Below, piece after piece: positions 44,301 to 55,936 of a DNA stretch of 64,000 bases. Each line of letters starts with the position of its first letter. Position 1 is the stretch's first letter. Source of the stretch: Lunularia cruciata (Eukaryota; Streptophyta; Marchantiopsida; Lunulariales; Lunulariaceae); contig OX419758.1 of assembly GCA_948567375.1 (NCBI GenBank), positions 55,929,001-55,993,000 on the forward strand. Reading direction: 5' to 3'. Both the position numbers and the translations under genes were made by a program. Below the pieces are notes generated by a model that worked only from the letters and a program-made list of their open reading frames with translations, was not told the origin of the DNA and made no database searches.

Positions 44301-46902
44301 GTGCAACTCTATAAAAATCGGGCTAACGACGAAGCAATGTTGAGCAATTTTCCTTTGCCGTTGAGAAGTCATCCTGTAGGTGATCGTGGGAAGGGAAGTA
44401 GAGTTGAAGACGTGCTAGTGTGTAGAGGGGAATTCGAGAGAGTGAAAACGAGAGATAGTGAGAAAATAGGAGAGATGGGAGGAGGAAAGAAGAACTTTGA
44501 ATTCGCAGTGAGAAATCATGCAATTTGGAGGTTAGATGTGATTGTGAGGATTGAAGTCTTGAGCCAACTTTGGATCACCTTCTTGGCATGGAACTGGAAT
44601 GTTAGTTTTCCAGGTTTCATGACGGAGATTATCGAGAGTAAGTGTCTTGATGGCCCCAAGGAAGAAGGGAAGAGAGGAAATCCGGCTTGCTGGACAGAGT
44701 TGAATTGGAGATTAGTGCTCGGGAGAGAGGCATGTGCGGAGTAGGGTGCCAGATTCTTGGGGAAGGGAGAATTAGCAAAAGAAACCCAAGAAGTGAGGGA
44801 TGCTTTCTCTTCAAAGAGAACGAAGAATGGGTATAAGGTTGAGAGTTACAAGGATCCAGTGAAGAGATGGATTGTGAGTGCTCTCATGGCAATCCTGAAG
44901 CTGGAGAGAACGACTTATGTGATGGAACACCAAGCGGTGTTCTTCTATAAGATGTTTGCAAGAGAACCTATTAATTGGGCGAGGTGCTTTCATGGGAGGA
45001 TGAGACAAATGGTGTGGAATTTGCGGGATAAGTCGCCTCCACACTACATCGTGCCATTTGCAACACATTTCTACCTCGGGTTGAATTTGCTCAATTTGGC
45101 AAAGCGCAACAGAATGGTGTCTCACTTCCATCCCGACTTGAGAAGAGAAGTTGACGTGGAGGAGCAGCAATACATTCTTCAAATCTGAAGCACGGATGAG
45201 TACTACGCAAAGATGGGTAAGAGTGTGGAGATAAAAGTGATTACTCCAAAGTCAAAGAAGCGGAGTCGGCAAGGAGAAGCTGAAGACAAGACAAGACCTC
45301 AAAAAGTCAGTAGAGGAAACCCAAGGAAAGGCATAGTGGTGGTCGCGTTGTCAGAAGAAGACTTGGAAGGTGAAGCCGAGTGCAAGTCCAAAGACTCGGA
45401 ACATGAGGAAGAACCAGAGCTCACACTACAAAGTGGAGATACAAGTAGCAATAGTGATGAAGGTGGAGAGATGACATCGGTACCTGCTGCTATTGAAGAA
45501 GAAGAGGAAGTTCGGGTGGAGCTCGAGCAAGAAAATAATGAGAAGTTGGAGGACAAAGTACTCGAGCCCAAGGAGAAGAAGTTCACAATTTAGAGAGGAG
45601 TTTGCTCAAGATGCAAGGTGAAGTGTGAAGCGGGTCTGAGTAAGGTGAAGGAAGAAGCAAATGCTAGCTCAAGAAGTGAGGTGTCTATTCCGATACAAAG
45701 ATTGCAAAGAAGAAGGCAAGTATTGGGTGAAGAAGAAGTAAGGAAGGAGATTGCTACGTAGGAGGGAGTAGTTACAAGTGATGGAGTGGAGTACCTGCGG
45801 GAGATTGTGTGTCCATTGTTGGTGAAGTTGGAGCACAAGAAGAAGAAGATGCAGTCGACATGTCCAAAGGTGAAGATTGTGTTGCAAGTATTGGCGAGAT
45901 TAGAAGAAGAGAACTTGGAGTCAAAGAAGAGTATAACCCGAGGTGATGAGGAAAGGGAAGTACTACGAGGGGAGGCAGTAGTACAGAATCAAGTTATTGA
46001 GGACTTGAAGAGAGAAGCAAGGTATCGAGAAGAACTTGTGAAGAAGAGTGACATAGCAAGGGAAAGACAAGTAGCAGCATATGAAATCTTGAAGCAGCAG
46101 TTTGCTGATTCTAGACTAGAATGCTATGGCAAGGGTAGCAGCAAAGGAACAAGAACTCGATAGAGTGATGGAGAGTGTAGAAGAGAAGAAGCAACTGTGG
46201 TAGCGGGAGTTGACAGTAAGATATTGGGAAGAAGAGAGATTACGAGAGTTACTTCGTAATCAGGAGAAGATTGAACAGAAGGAGAAGGAGAAAGAAACTG
46301 TGAAAGCCGAGTTTGAGGCAAAGTTGGCAATGTACAGAGAAGATTGGCTTGCAGATCGGGAACATGAAAGGAAGATGAGATTGGAGCCATTGGAGGAGAT
46401 CATCATCAGGATGAATGCAATGTTAAGTACAGAGGCCAGTATTCAAATTGAGGAGACGAGGCTGCACAAGTTGAAGTTGTTGGTGCAGGAGACGAGGGGA
46501 AGACATGCGAAGGATATAGATTTGAACGCGCTGTTGATCAGTCTAAGAACTTGTGTAGATGGGAAGATATTGGAAGTCAAAGACAATATCCCAATTAGAT
46601 TAGATTTAGTAAAATTAGAGATAGATAAACTTCGGAAAGATGTTAGAGCCAAACCCGAAGTAGATGAGGTAGGAGTGCAGATGTCTTCAGAGTTACCATT
46701 GGAGACAATAGAGAAGAGTGGGTCAGCAGATAAAGAGTTAGATAGATTACCCACTAGTGAAATTTCAGATCAAGAAAGAGAACTGGTAGAAATAGTGGAG
46801 GAGTTAGGAGTTATGAAACCCGAGGACAGAGTAGTATTGAGTAAAGTTACTTTGGGTTTGGGTTTGAAAGCCGAGGAAGAAGTAGACATCGGATTGGATT
46901 AG
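44301..46902 (+). pseudogene. Coiled-coil family, copy C (best preserved)
   Basis: Consecutive + frames at 44,301-44,744, 44,757-45,188, 45,213-45,593, 45,786-46,163 and 46,210-46,902 are separated by only a few stops or shifts. Order: N-terminal part (LAWNWNVSFPGFMTEII); a globular domain shared with copy B (YKDPVKRWIVSALMAILKLE, INWARCF, HFYLGLNLLNLAKRN); a basic patch (PKSKKRSRQGEAEDKTR); a long Glu-rich tract (AAIEEEEEVRVELEQENNEK); then coiled coil over about 300 residues (EERLRELLRNQEKIEQKEKE, RMNAMLSTEASIQIEE). CpG is common here, unlike copies A and B, so it is younger or less methylated. No RT, protease or known host domain. It could be the Gag-like protein of a non-autonomous retroelement or an amplified host structural gene. 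Few lesions mean a spliced gene is not excluded. Confidence 0.6.
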
Positions 46903-47503
46903 TAATAGTTTTGAGATTTAAAGAGACAAATATGAAGAGGTGCATTGTCATTTTAGATCTGTAGGTTTGTAGAGTCATTAGGAAGAAATATATTAGGAAG
47001 ATAATTGTTGATTGTTTCACTACTTAAGAGTGGCATTTGCAATCAAATGTTGTTTACTGCTCATATTTTTGAGAATAGATAAAGCAAAGTGCTGTGAAGC
47101 AGTGCTCGTCGCTTGAGCTTGATTCCGAGTATCAGCTTTGCAATTGTGTTTCTAAGTGTTTGGAGAAATTCAAAGTGCAAGTCAATGTGCTTGTTGGATG
47201 TTGGATTCCACAGCCTTGATCTTCATTCTGTGTGTTTGATCTTGAGTGAAGTGCAATTGAAGTAATGCCTTGACAGATCTGAGAGGAATTGTAGTGTTGG
47301 TAGTATTTTGCATTTGTGAGGGCAGTGCGAAGTTGATGTGAAGCAATTTAGATTGAGGAAGTTGTGCCTTCAGTGGAAGGGTGGAACACAATTCTGAGGC
47401 AAAGTCATTTTGCGGTGAAGTGCCATTTTTGGGAGAGCCTGAATCATCACAATCAAGATTATTTGGAAAGATTTGATGGAGTTGTGATTACAGAGTGCTA
47501 ATT
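46903..47503 (+). other. Non-coding 3' region of copy C
   Basis: No useful frame. Repeated GAAGTGCAATTGAAG, GTGAAGCA-T and GTGCTTG words give it a loose internal similarity. It lies between the coiled-coil ORF and the 194-bp terminal unit, as 27,829-28,668 does in copy A. Confidence 0.4.
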
Positions 47504-47697
47504 TGTGACAAGACTTAGAATCAGTGCTTATTACTCTCTTCTAGGTGTGGTTTCTACCTAGGAGATTAAAGATGCAACCAAGAAGAACTGCAATTGTTAC
47601 TTTGACTTTGTATTTGAGCATTTTTGACTCGTATCTCGGCGGGAACAAACTTTACTTACCTGATTACCACAAAAGTGATATTTTTTGGGTTGTCACA
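47504..47697 (+). repeat. 194-bp terminal unit, copy 2, with 8-bp inverted ends
   Basis: Starts TGTGACAA and ends TTGTCACA, a perfect 8-bp inverted repeat with the TG..CA ends of an LTR. Homologous to 28,669-28,863. No second copy upstream of the coiled-coil ORF was found and the flanks (TAATT/TCTTT) show no target duplication. Confidence 0.65.
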
Positions 47698-49666
47698 TCT
47701 TTTACACTCTTGATCTCAATCACCATCTCATAAAATCTCTCTTGATAGCTTTAAAATTCTACTTCATTGCCAAGCAAGTTTCTTCTAGTGCATGTACATG
47801 ACTGTCCTTATATTTAATCTTGGTGGTGGCACAAATTCAATTTCACTAAACCTTACTTCTTCTTAGGGTGGGGTACTTATACATATCAATGACTCATTCA
47901 AAAGGTTGGCAAGCATTAGTGGTGAAATATCATTGTGTCTTACATGTATGAAGCATCATGAGGATTAATGGTTACCAAAATTATTTCTTTGTCCCACATG
48001 GAAAATCATTACTTGTGTGAATGCCATCATGGATTACTGACTAAGGATGCTGACATGGCAACCCATATTTGTGACCATGAATTTCATCCCACTTTCATTT
48101 GTATCAAGGTTGTCCCACTATAATGGTACTACCTATTATCTGTGTACATTTTTGTAGGAGTTTCTTGGTAGTTGGTGTACCACACATAAATCCTATCTAC
48201 CAATGTTATGCAAATCTGAAAACTTAACAAATTACTAAGAAAAAGAAAAATCCGCACAAGGAGACACAAGGTGGGCTACCATACATACATCCACTTTAGA
48301 GAGCCTAGGGAGGTTGGTGGATCATTCATAAGTTTGGTTCCTTTTATGTGGTCATTTTATGATTCTCTTCCTTCTCTTTATTTTAAGCATGGTTTTTATG
48401 TAAGCGGGAGTATTATTATCTACTTAGTTGCATATAAAAAATAAGAGACTATATAGGATCTCTATTTGGTATAGCTCAGTTTAGAGTTCTCCTATTGATT
48501 GCATTAATCATGCTAGGTTGTGACTTTCTTTCCTTCGAGGACAATACACACATCATGGGCTTTGTAGACTAAATTAGGTTAACCTCTAACCATTTTAATA
48601 CCAAGCTTTCTCTTGTAGGCTTGAGTCAAAGTATCAATGTGTAACATATGATTCCCTTTAGGTAATCTTTTTGATATTTAGCTTTCAAAGAAGAGTATTT
48701 TGTTTATGGATGGCTTAAGCATTCTTTGAGTGCCAATAGAATATAAGTGTTTTAGGTGCTACCCTTACAAAGGATATCTTACATATGGATGATATTCTCC
48801 TACTAAGGGATCCACAACTGGTATTTGGTATACTAGTATTTCTAGTCAATAATCTTATCTTGTTTATATGATTCCCTCTAGTTGCTTTTTTATTAGGTTG
48901 TAAGCCTTGGATATGAGGATTATGTGCATCTTTGAACACATCATCAAACTAAAGACTCTTAAGTGTATGAAAAAGGACTTGACATGTAGAAAAAAATCTT
49001 TTCTTTTATTTTAGATGAGTAGGCCTACTTTTTGAGGAGGAGATAGTACATATAGTTTCTTGGCCAATTGAAGCAAGTACCTTTACTTTCTTCCAATCTT
49101 GTGATGTTAGTAGGTAGATCATTGAAACACTTGTGATGGAGGTGGAGGAGAGGTGTTGCTCTGAAGTATTAAGAGACAAAAAAATATTTAGAAAAAGTAT
49201 GATTTTCCATCCTTTATCTCTTTTCCATTTGATTGGTTCATAGGTTAATAGTCTTTCTTGATGAATCGGAAATTTGAGTGAGCTCTCCATTCTCTTCTAG
49301 TTGATCCATCCATTCCATATATTAATATTAAATTTCCTTGTCTTAGCTCCACCAAGAGTTTTGGCACTTGGATCACAACTCAACAAAGCATCAGGGTATT
49401 TCAATTGCACCAATTGCTTTCTCTGCAACATTAAGTTCTCCCTAAGTTTGATTCACCTATTTATTACTCACTTGTGAGTATGACACTACCTTAAACATAA
49501 CACTTATGTGATGGAGGTAAAAGAGTATCTAGATTGGAATACAGCTATGTAGTCTTCCTCAATGGACTACAATTTTAGTATCTAGTACTAAAATTTTTGT
49601 TATTTTTAATTGATTTTTCTAACTCATTAGCTACTATTAACTCTTTTGCTAACTCCATATTCTTAT
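47698..49666. other. Degenerate sequence, partly LTR2-derived
   Basis: No recognisable coding domain. The last part, ending at 49,667, begins (read on the minus strand) with TATAAGAATATGGAG directly after a G2 PPT. It is therefore an eroded LTR2, but similarity fades within about 100 bp. The remainder is unassigned. Confidence 0.4.
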
Positions 49667-49789
49667 ATATTCCTCCATTGCTAGTTGGTGATGTTTTTGT
49701 TGCCATGGATTCTTCAAATTCTTGTATGGTAATTTGAGCATTTTGGAGATAAGGGAGAGGTTCTCATGTTGCGGAGAGAATATCCTTTC

Positions 49790-52410
49790 TAGAGTGCTTT
49801 ATACTCAATTTTTTGTTGGCAGATTTGTTGGATGTCTCTTTGAGCAAGAATATGATTGACTTTGTATTCCTCATGATTTTTAATAGGGTTGGAGGAGGAG
49901 TAGGTTGTGCATGAGTGTAATCTTCTGAGGATAGGAGACTTGAAGAGAAAAAAGAAAGAATAAATACACAATTTCACACTCAACCTTTGATGCTTCAAAT
50001 CAGCACCTTGATTGTATTATATAGCAAAGGGGACTCCTTCAAAGGAAGCTTCACCCTTGGATCAGATACATGGATTGGTGACATGTAAGTGAGCTTTGCC
50101 CTAAGATTGGTTGCATGCATGGGTAACGTGTTGGTTCTGATCCTATCTGGCTGGTCAAACCATCTTTGATTGGAGGGAATCTTTAAGGAATTTTCTTGTA
50201 GGAATCTCCAAATTGCATGGGTGAGGTATCATTGGAAAACTCTAGATGAGGCAAACTTGGGGGAGGAAAGGCCAACATTTCCTTGATTGGAGGGAAAATG
50301 TGCACATTTTTAAGGCCAAATTCATCCGTTTAGACCTCTAAAATTGGCTTTGAAGTTTCCATGCTATCTTTGGCTCTTTCCCTATTAGTAGAAGTACTCT
50401 TTTGGTGACATCTCTATCTGATCTACCTTGCCATCATACATAACATCCTTCCAGATATTACCAAGCCAATTTTCAACTCTAGATGATATGTCTAGCTATT
50501 GGTATTACAATGGGTAGGAAAGGAAGATGAGTTGGAAACAAAGGGTTTTTAACTTTAAAACATTAAAGACATGATGGATCCACATGTGACTAGGAAGTGC
50601 AAGTTTCTAGGCAATAGGAAAAATAATTTGAGTCATATCAAATGGACCTATCCAATTGGGGAGAAAATTTACAAACTTGTGTGTCAAGTGGGAGAGTACT
50701 ATTACCAAAGGAAATCATGATCTTATTGCCTATTTGGAAGGTGAGATCATCATGATGTTTTCCAAAATATTGCTTTTTCTAGTTTTGAGCAAAAAGAAAA
50801 TGAGACTTGGCTTGGTGTAATGACATAGATAAAGTGGATGAGAAGGTGGAAGTATGAAGGACATGAGATGATGGTAGAGCAAGGAGAGAATAAGGAACAA
50901 GGAGATATTGCCCATAATTGAGGAAGAAGGTAGAGAATCTGATAATTGCATACTTAGAATTATTGTAGGCAAACTTTGAAATTATAAGACAAGCCTCACA
51001 ATTGGTGTGGTGAACTTTGACAAAGGCATATTTTATATCTTCTAGAGTAATTTGCTAGTTCAATTTAGCCATCAGTTTGAGGATGATAGGCACTAAATAA
51101 GGCAAGCTTGGTATCAAGTAGTTTGAAGAGCACTTGTCAAAATTTGCCAATATATCAAGGGTCACAATTAGAGATGAGAACTTATGGCATCCTATGGTGC
51201 TTGAAAACAAGGTTGATGTAAATCTTTGCCAACATTGGAGGATCTACTATATCCATGGTAGGCACAAAATGAATTTACTTGCAAAGCTTATCAAAAAAAA
51301 AAAACCAGGATTGTTGTATGGCCTTGTTACATCTTTAGCAAAGATAAGATGAGATTTAAGCTCACATGTTCCCATCAGAAAATTTGAATTGGTAGTGGTT
51401 GAAGTAGTCTACTCAAATAGGTTGGTTTCCAATCTTTTTGTATTGGCAAGTCCCACAAGATTTGACAAACTCTTAACCTAGTTTGCCATGATTGGCATTC
51501 TAGGGGTTTCAATGACTTATATATGCCCATGTGCCTAGCAATTGGTAAATCATGTGCTTATTGAAGTTGAACAACTAGTAGATCTTGCATAGCTGGAATC
51601 TAGATTTAATTCTCACAAAATAGAAGACCATTCTTGAATGAAAAGTTATAGTACTCCTTGTCATGTGTTGCAATGCAACTTTGCACAAAATTGAAAAAGG
51701 GATCTTGTTGTAAAGTAATCTTGAACTCTATTTGCAACTTTATGTCCATCAACACCATGTGATTAATGTTATTATGAAAGATTTACAAAGAATCTTTAAA
51801 ACAGATCTTTGTGATAAGGCATCAAGAATGATATAGAAATTTCTTAGTTTGTACTCAAGCTTGATATCAAAAAATTGTAGTTGCTTCTCTCTTCAATGAT
51901 GCTTACATTTCATGTGCTCTAAATGTAAGTCTACAATAGGGGTTTGTGCTTGGCTTGCATTATCACTTGTTTCCCAAGAGATAATATCTCAACACCTTTG
52001 TTATGCATATCATTGCAAGTTTTTTTTGAACTCAATCAGAAAAATTTGTTTTAGCTACATTAAATCATCAAGGTACAAAAGAAATGGGATGCAATCTATC
52101 TAGGAACTCTTATTGCAACATAGTTCCAATTGCAAAGTTAAAACATCAAAATCAACCACACAAGGTTGTTGAGGTAATGGTTTTGATTTTCTCCTCTTCC
52201 ATCTTGATTCACTCTATTGAAAAATTATGGTCCAAGAAGGCAAGTTCCTTTTCCCAAAAAGTACACTTGGACTTCTTATAGTAGAACTTCCATTACTTTA
52301 GTCATCTTAAGACTTTCCTTATGTAGTTCTTGTGTTCTGCCTCTATCTTACAATCTCATCCAAGAACACAATAACTTCTTGATCTAATAGCACTTCCAAC
52401 ACTCAAATTT
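49790..52410 (-). pseudogene. G2 late RT, integrase and chromodomain (minus strand copy)
   Basis: Landmarks from high to low: VLEVLLDQEVIVFLDEI (RT with LDE in place of LDD), KKSKCTFWEKELAFLDHN, REKQLQFFDIKLEYKLRNF (end of RNase H), HMIYQLLGTWAYI and VKSCGTCQYKK (zinc-binding region with the Cys pair kept). Next come FVPTMDIVDPPMLAKIY, VLISNCDP-Y-GKF (second Asp kept) and YHPQTDG; then SHVLHTSTFSSTLSMSLHQAKS and FPTHLPF up to the LTR1 at 50,509. The chromodomain start (NHEEYKVNHILAQR..CQQKIEYKAL) resumes below 49,916. Frames and stops are many, and a large part of RNase H is deleted near 52.1-52.2 kb. Confidence 0.83.
49916..50509 (-). mobile_element. Solo LTR1 with target duplication
   Basis: 594 bp from TGTAATCTTC to GGTATTACA on the + strand, flanked by ATGAG and ATGGG (five-base target duplication with one change). 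It carries the same internal blocks as the G1 LTRs, including TTATATAG near 50,016, and the U3 unit CCTATTAGTAGAAGT once. It sits between the integrase C-terminus and the chromodomain of the surrounding G2 element. Confidence 0.92.
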
Positions 52411-52573
52411 TAATTATTTCAAGAATTCTTGAATATAATTATTTTATTTGATGAATTTTTAATAATACTTTGGAAATAATGATAAGCATCTTAGATTTAT
52501 TTGTTAATTTAAATAATTTTAAATAGATAATTTACTAGAATAAAACTCATGATGATAATATCTAAAACTATTA

Positions 52574-54507
52574 CTGCTATGCAGCATTAAATATTTTATT
52601 TGATTTTTGGAAAAGAGATAATGACAATCAACAACAAGAACAATAAGAAAGAGTAATAACTTGAGAAGAAGAAAATTGAGTATGATTTTTAAAATAAAAA
52701 TATTTGGAAACAAGAATCTATAAAAAAAAATGTACAGAATTCCATGTTTGATTTGGAATCTTACTTCAAAATCATAAATTTGATAAATGATTAGAGACTA
52801 ATCGTCTTAGCTTCAAGTCACTTAGATGAAGGAACACAATTGTGGTTACAATTTTGATTACAACATGAAAAGACTTCAAGAGTGCATTCATTGAGAGATT
52901 TCAATCTGTGAATGTTGCAGAAATTACACAAGATTGATTGGTAAAAAATGAGACAAGTTTTTTTTATGAGCCATTATATTTCTGAATTCAAAACACCATG
53001 ATGTTGATTGTGTGCATACAAGAATGTGAAGCTATGGACCGTTTTATGAGAGATTTGAAATTATGTACCAAATTAGAAGTTACCATGCATGAATCCAAAC
53101 ATCTAGGAGAAGTCATGCAAATGACCAAGGGCTTTGACTACTTGGTTGCTACAACATGATCTTGACCTAGACCTCCATAAAACTTGCAAACACTCCAAGC
53201 ACAGGTGGATAAGCGGGCACCAATGGAAATTGATGTCATCCAATAGAGACCACTTAGCATGGCAAACGGAAAGCAACTACACCAAAATGATGATTGTTTC
53301 TATTGTCACTAAATTTGACATCATATTATTGAATGTCCAAGTAGGAACAAACAACTTTGACCAAATTTCAAAAATGGAGTTTTTGGAGCATGATGATGAA
53401 GGAAACAAAAAGTCATAGTAAGAGATATTGAGCCACTTATTGAGAACTTGTTTTGTTCCAACCGGCTTGAGAGCCTGACCTATGCACGTTTGATCCATTT
53501 GCAAGGTATGATATACAATCATGGTTGTAGAATCTTGTGGGATTGTGAAAGTTATGAGAATTACATGTCCATATAGTAAGCAAATTAATGAGTATTCTTA
53601 TACAATGGGTATTCGGTAGCAAATTGATAATGGCATATGATAAAAAGAGTTATGCATACAAAACCTCACAACCTATTGCATTCAAGAATGGGAAAGAGTA
53701 ATTTGATAGAATTAGATTCATAGTAACTCTTTCACATTATGATATCATTCTAGGTTTTCCTTAGCTTGAACTTAATATGGTTCAAATTGATTGGGTCTGA
53801 TGATAAATCCAAGTGCAACATCAAGGGAAGAATTATAGATTAGGTTGTTTGGCACCATTGAGAAAAATACCTATGAGTAATCAATCCCAATATGAGAAGT
53901 CTACCCATATAGCAATTGTAGAGCAAGCTTTGGAAGAAGATATTCAGGCTTTTGTGGTGTGCATCAAACCTATTGTGCAGGGGGATTTTGATGAGGATAG
54001 GAAGCTTAAATAAACAATGGTTGATGAGATAATATATGATTTTATCTATGTGTTTTTAGATTATTGTCTGAAAGGGCCACCCTTTGATTGAGGTATGTCC
54101 TTCAAGATCAAGCTATTATCATATAGTATTCTAGTGAGTAGAACTTTGAAGAACACTAACCAATTTTGTGGCGAAGGATTTCATACAACATAAGATATTC
54201 TTTGAAGAGCACTAGTACTCTTTGTACCAGAGAAGGATGAAGTGCTTCAATGTTGTATCAATTATTGTGGTTTTAATAAACTAACTACGAAGAATGTGTA
54301 TCCCTGGCCTCAAATTAATGATTTATTGGATCAATTACATGGAGCAAAATAATTTTTAAAATTGGATCTCAAAGAAACTATTGGCAAATTGCAATTGATG
54401 GGGAAGATGTGCATAGGAGTATCTTTTGCACAAAGTGTGAGTATTTTAAATGGAGAGTTTTACCTTTTGAGTTCACTCATTTTCCGATAGTTTTCATGGA
54501 TCAATGC
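52574..54507 (+). pseudogene. G2 Gag, protease and early RT (plus strand copy)
   Basis: Starts at GCTATGCAGCA, the start word of the other G2 gag. CFYCH, HHIIEC at about 53,293-53,333 is the same zinc knuckle with two stops inside. AYKTSQPIAFKNGKE and YDIILGFP mark the protease. PEKDEVLQCCINYCGFN, TKNVYPWPQINDLLDQL and FCTKCEYFKWRVLPFEFTH mark RT, which stops at FMDQ near 54,507, just before the LDD box. AT-rich DNA follows. Confidence 0.83.
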
Positions 54508-54890
54508 ATAATAAATGATATTTGATATCATATATATATATAAATAAATCTCAATAATATAAATGAAATTCATTTAATGATCCCTATCTTTTTCATATCC
54601 TATTTTTATAATATTAATATAAATCCAAGAAAAGTTATATTTTAAATATTTAACATAAACATGTCTATTCATTACCAAATGAATTGATTAAAATTATTCA
54701 ACCAACAATACTCTGATTTAAAGTTATACTATTAAAAATTTAATAACCATAATTAATTGAATAAAATTAAATAAAATTAATCTAATAAAATTAATACTAT
54801 CTTAGATGATAAATATATTAAGATTTTAATATTTATTATGATCTTATTTTAGATTATTATTGATAAAAAAAATTTGCATCAAAACCAATC
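54508..54890. other. AT-rich junction sequence
   Basis: Very AT-rich, with a short TA run near 54,530 and many TTAAT words. It resembles in composition the 160 bp at 52,411-52,573. Both lie at the ends of the inverted G2 segment, so they may be the sequence where the rearrangement broke. Confidence 0.5.
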
Positions 54891-55321
54891 TACAACTCAT
54901 ATAGCTTTGTTTGGAAATACTTGAGAAAACCTTGAGAAAAAAAGAACTGTTTTGAGACCGTGTCCGATTGGAAAAGGAGAGTCACGAGAGTTCGTGGGAT
55001 ATCGGGCTGCGCGAGGTGGATAATGCATCTAACGAACTCAGACTTCAAGGACCACTTCAGTAGTACCACCAAACACTCACGTTTTGTGACATTAGAGAGT
55101 TTAGGTGTGCCTCTATTAACTGTTAGAGACTCAGTTGTAGTTTTAACTTTCATTTGTTATTTATCGAACTTCACCTCCTCATCCCATTGTCTGACGTATC
55201 TCTAAGTCCTGTACCCATTCTTCCTCGCGTATATACAGTTAGGTTAACTCAATAAACACGTAACAATTAGATTCCTTATTTATCATTGGACTACTTTGCT
55301 TTTATTCTATCCATACCACCC

Positions 55322-55585
55322 GAGGAAGTTCTTGTCATGTTCTTGTTAACGTAATACAGTTCTAAAACGTCCAACTACGGGAAGCACCTTCGGTTTCCGA
55401 TGAACTCGGTAAGTGTCCCCCAAAATTTCGGTTATTCGACACTTCAGTTTCCGAGGAAGTTCTTGTCATGTTGTTGTTAATTGGATACAGTTCTAACACG
55501 TCCAATTACGGGAAACACCTTCAGTTTCCGAGCGTGGTTTCGTGGTTGGACCTCTTAGAACTGTATCACGTTAATAAGACAAGAA
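55322..55585. repeat. Direct plus inverted repeat (foldback)
   Basis: CCGAGGAAGTTCTTGTCATGTT..ACAGTTCTAA-ACGTCCAA occurs at 55,320 and again about 126 bp later. At 55,548-55,585 GGTTGGACCTCTTAGAACTG followed by TATCACGTTAATAAGACAAG is the reverse complement of the core. So there are two direct units and one inverted unit. Confidence 0.8.
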
Positions 55586-55936
55586 AGTTTTGCGTTTCTG
55601 TAAAAATTTATGATATTTTAGATATAAATAATTTAAATTAAAAAATTGTGAAATTTAGAGTGGTATGCCGTTGGCTCTATGTTAGGGCAATGTGCAGTTT
55701 TTCAGAATATTCTATCTGAAGATTAAATTATTGGCTTACCTGGCAAGGTTCCAGAATCAAGTGCATTCAATAATAAAAGAAAATAAACTTACCTTTATCG
55801 ATTTAACCTCAGAATCAAGTTTTGTAGGGGACGTTTGATGGAGGCTTGTCTTTCATCTATGAACATGAACAGAGACTTTCATTTTTTTTTATTTTATGTG
55901 CGCGCTTCTCGTATTTACACTGAATGATTTCTAAAG

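Larger units (their letters stand above)
49667..52410 (-). mobile_element. G2 chromovirus, 3' half, minus strand, with solo LTR1 insertion
   Basis: From 52,410 downward the minus strand reads late RT, RNase H remnants, integrase, then (after the LTR1 insertion) chromodomain, PPT and LTR2 start. The RT begins at the codon where the + strand G2 fragment at 52,574-54,507 ends, so both are probably halves of one element split by an inversion. Confidence 0.85.

Noticed and set aside
44153-47697. TGTAACAAC..GTTGTCACA as ends of one 3.5-kb element around copy C
   Set aside because: The ends look like an inverted pair, but the flanks GATAG and TCTTT do not match. The 194-bp unit at 47,504 gives a better pair.
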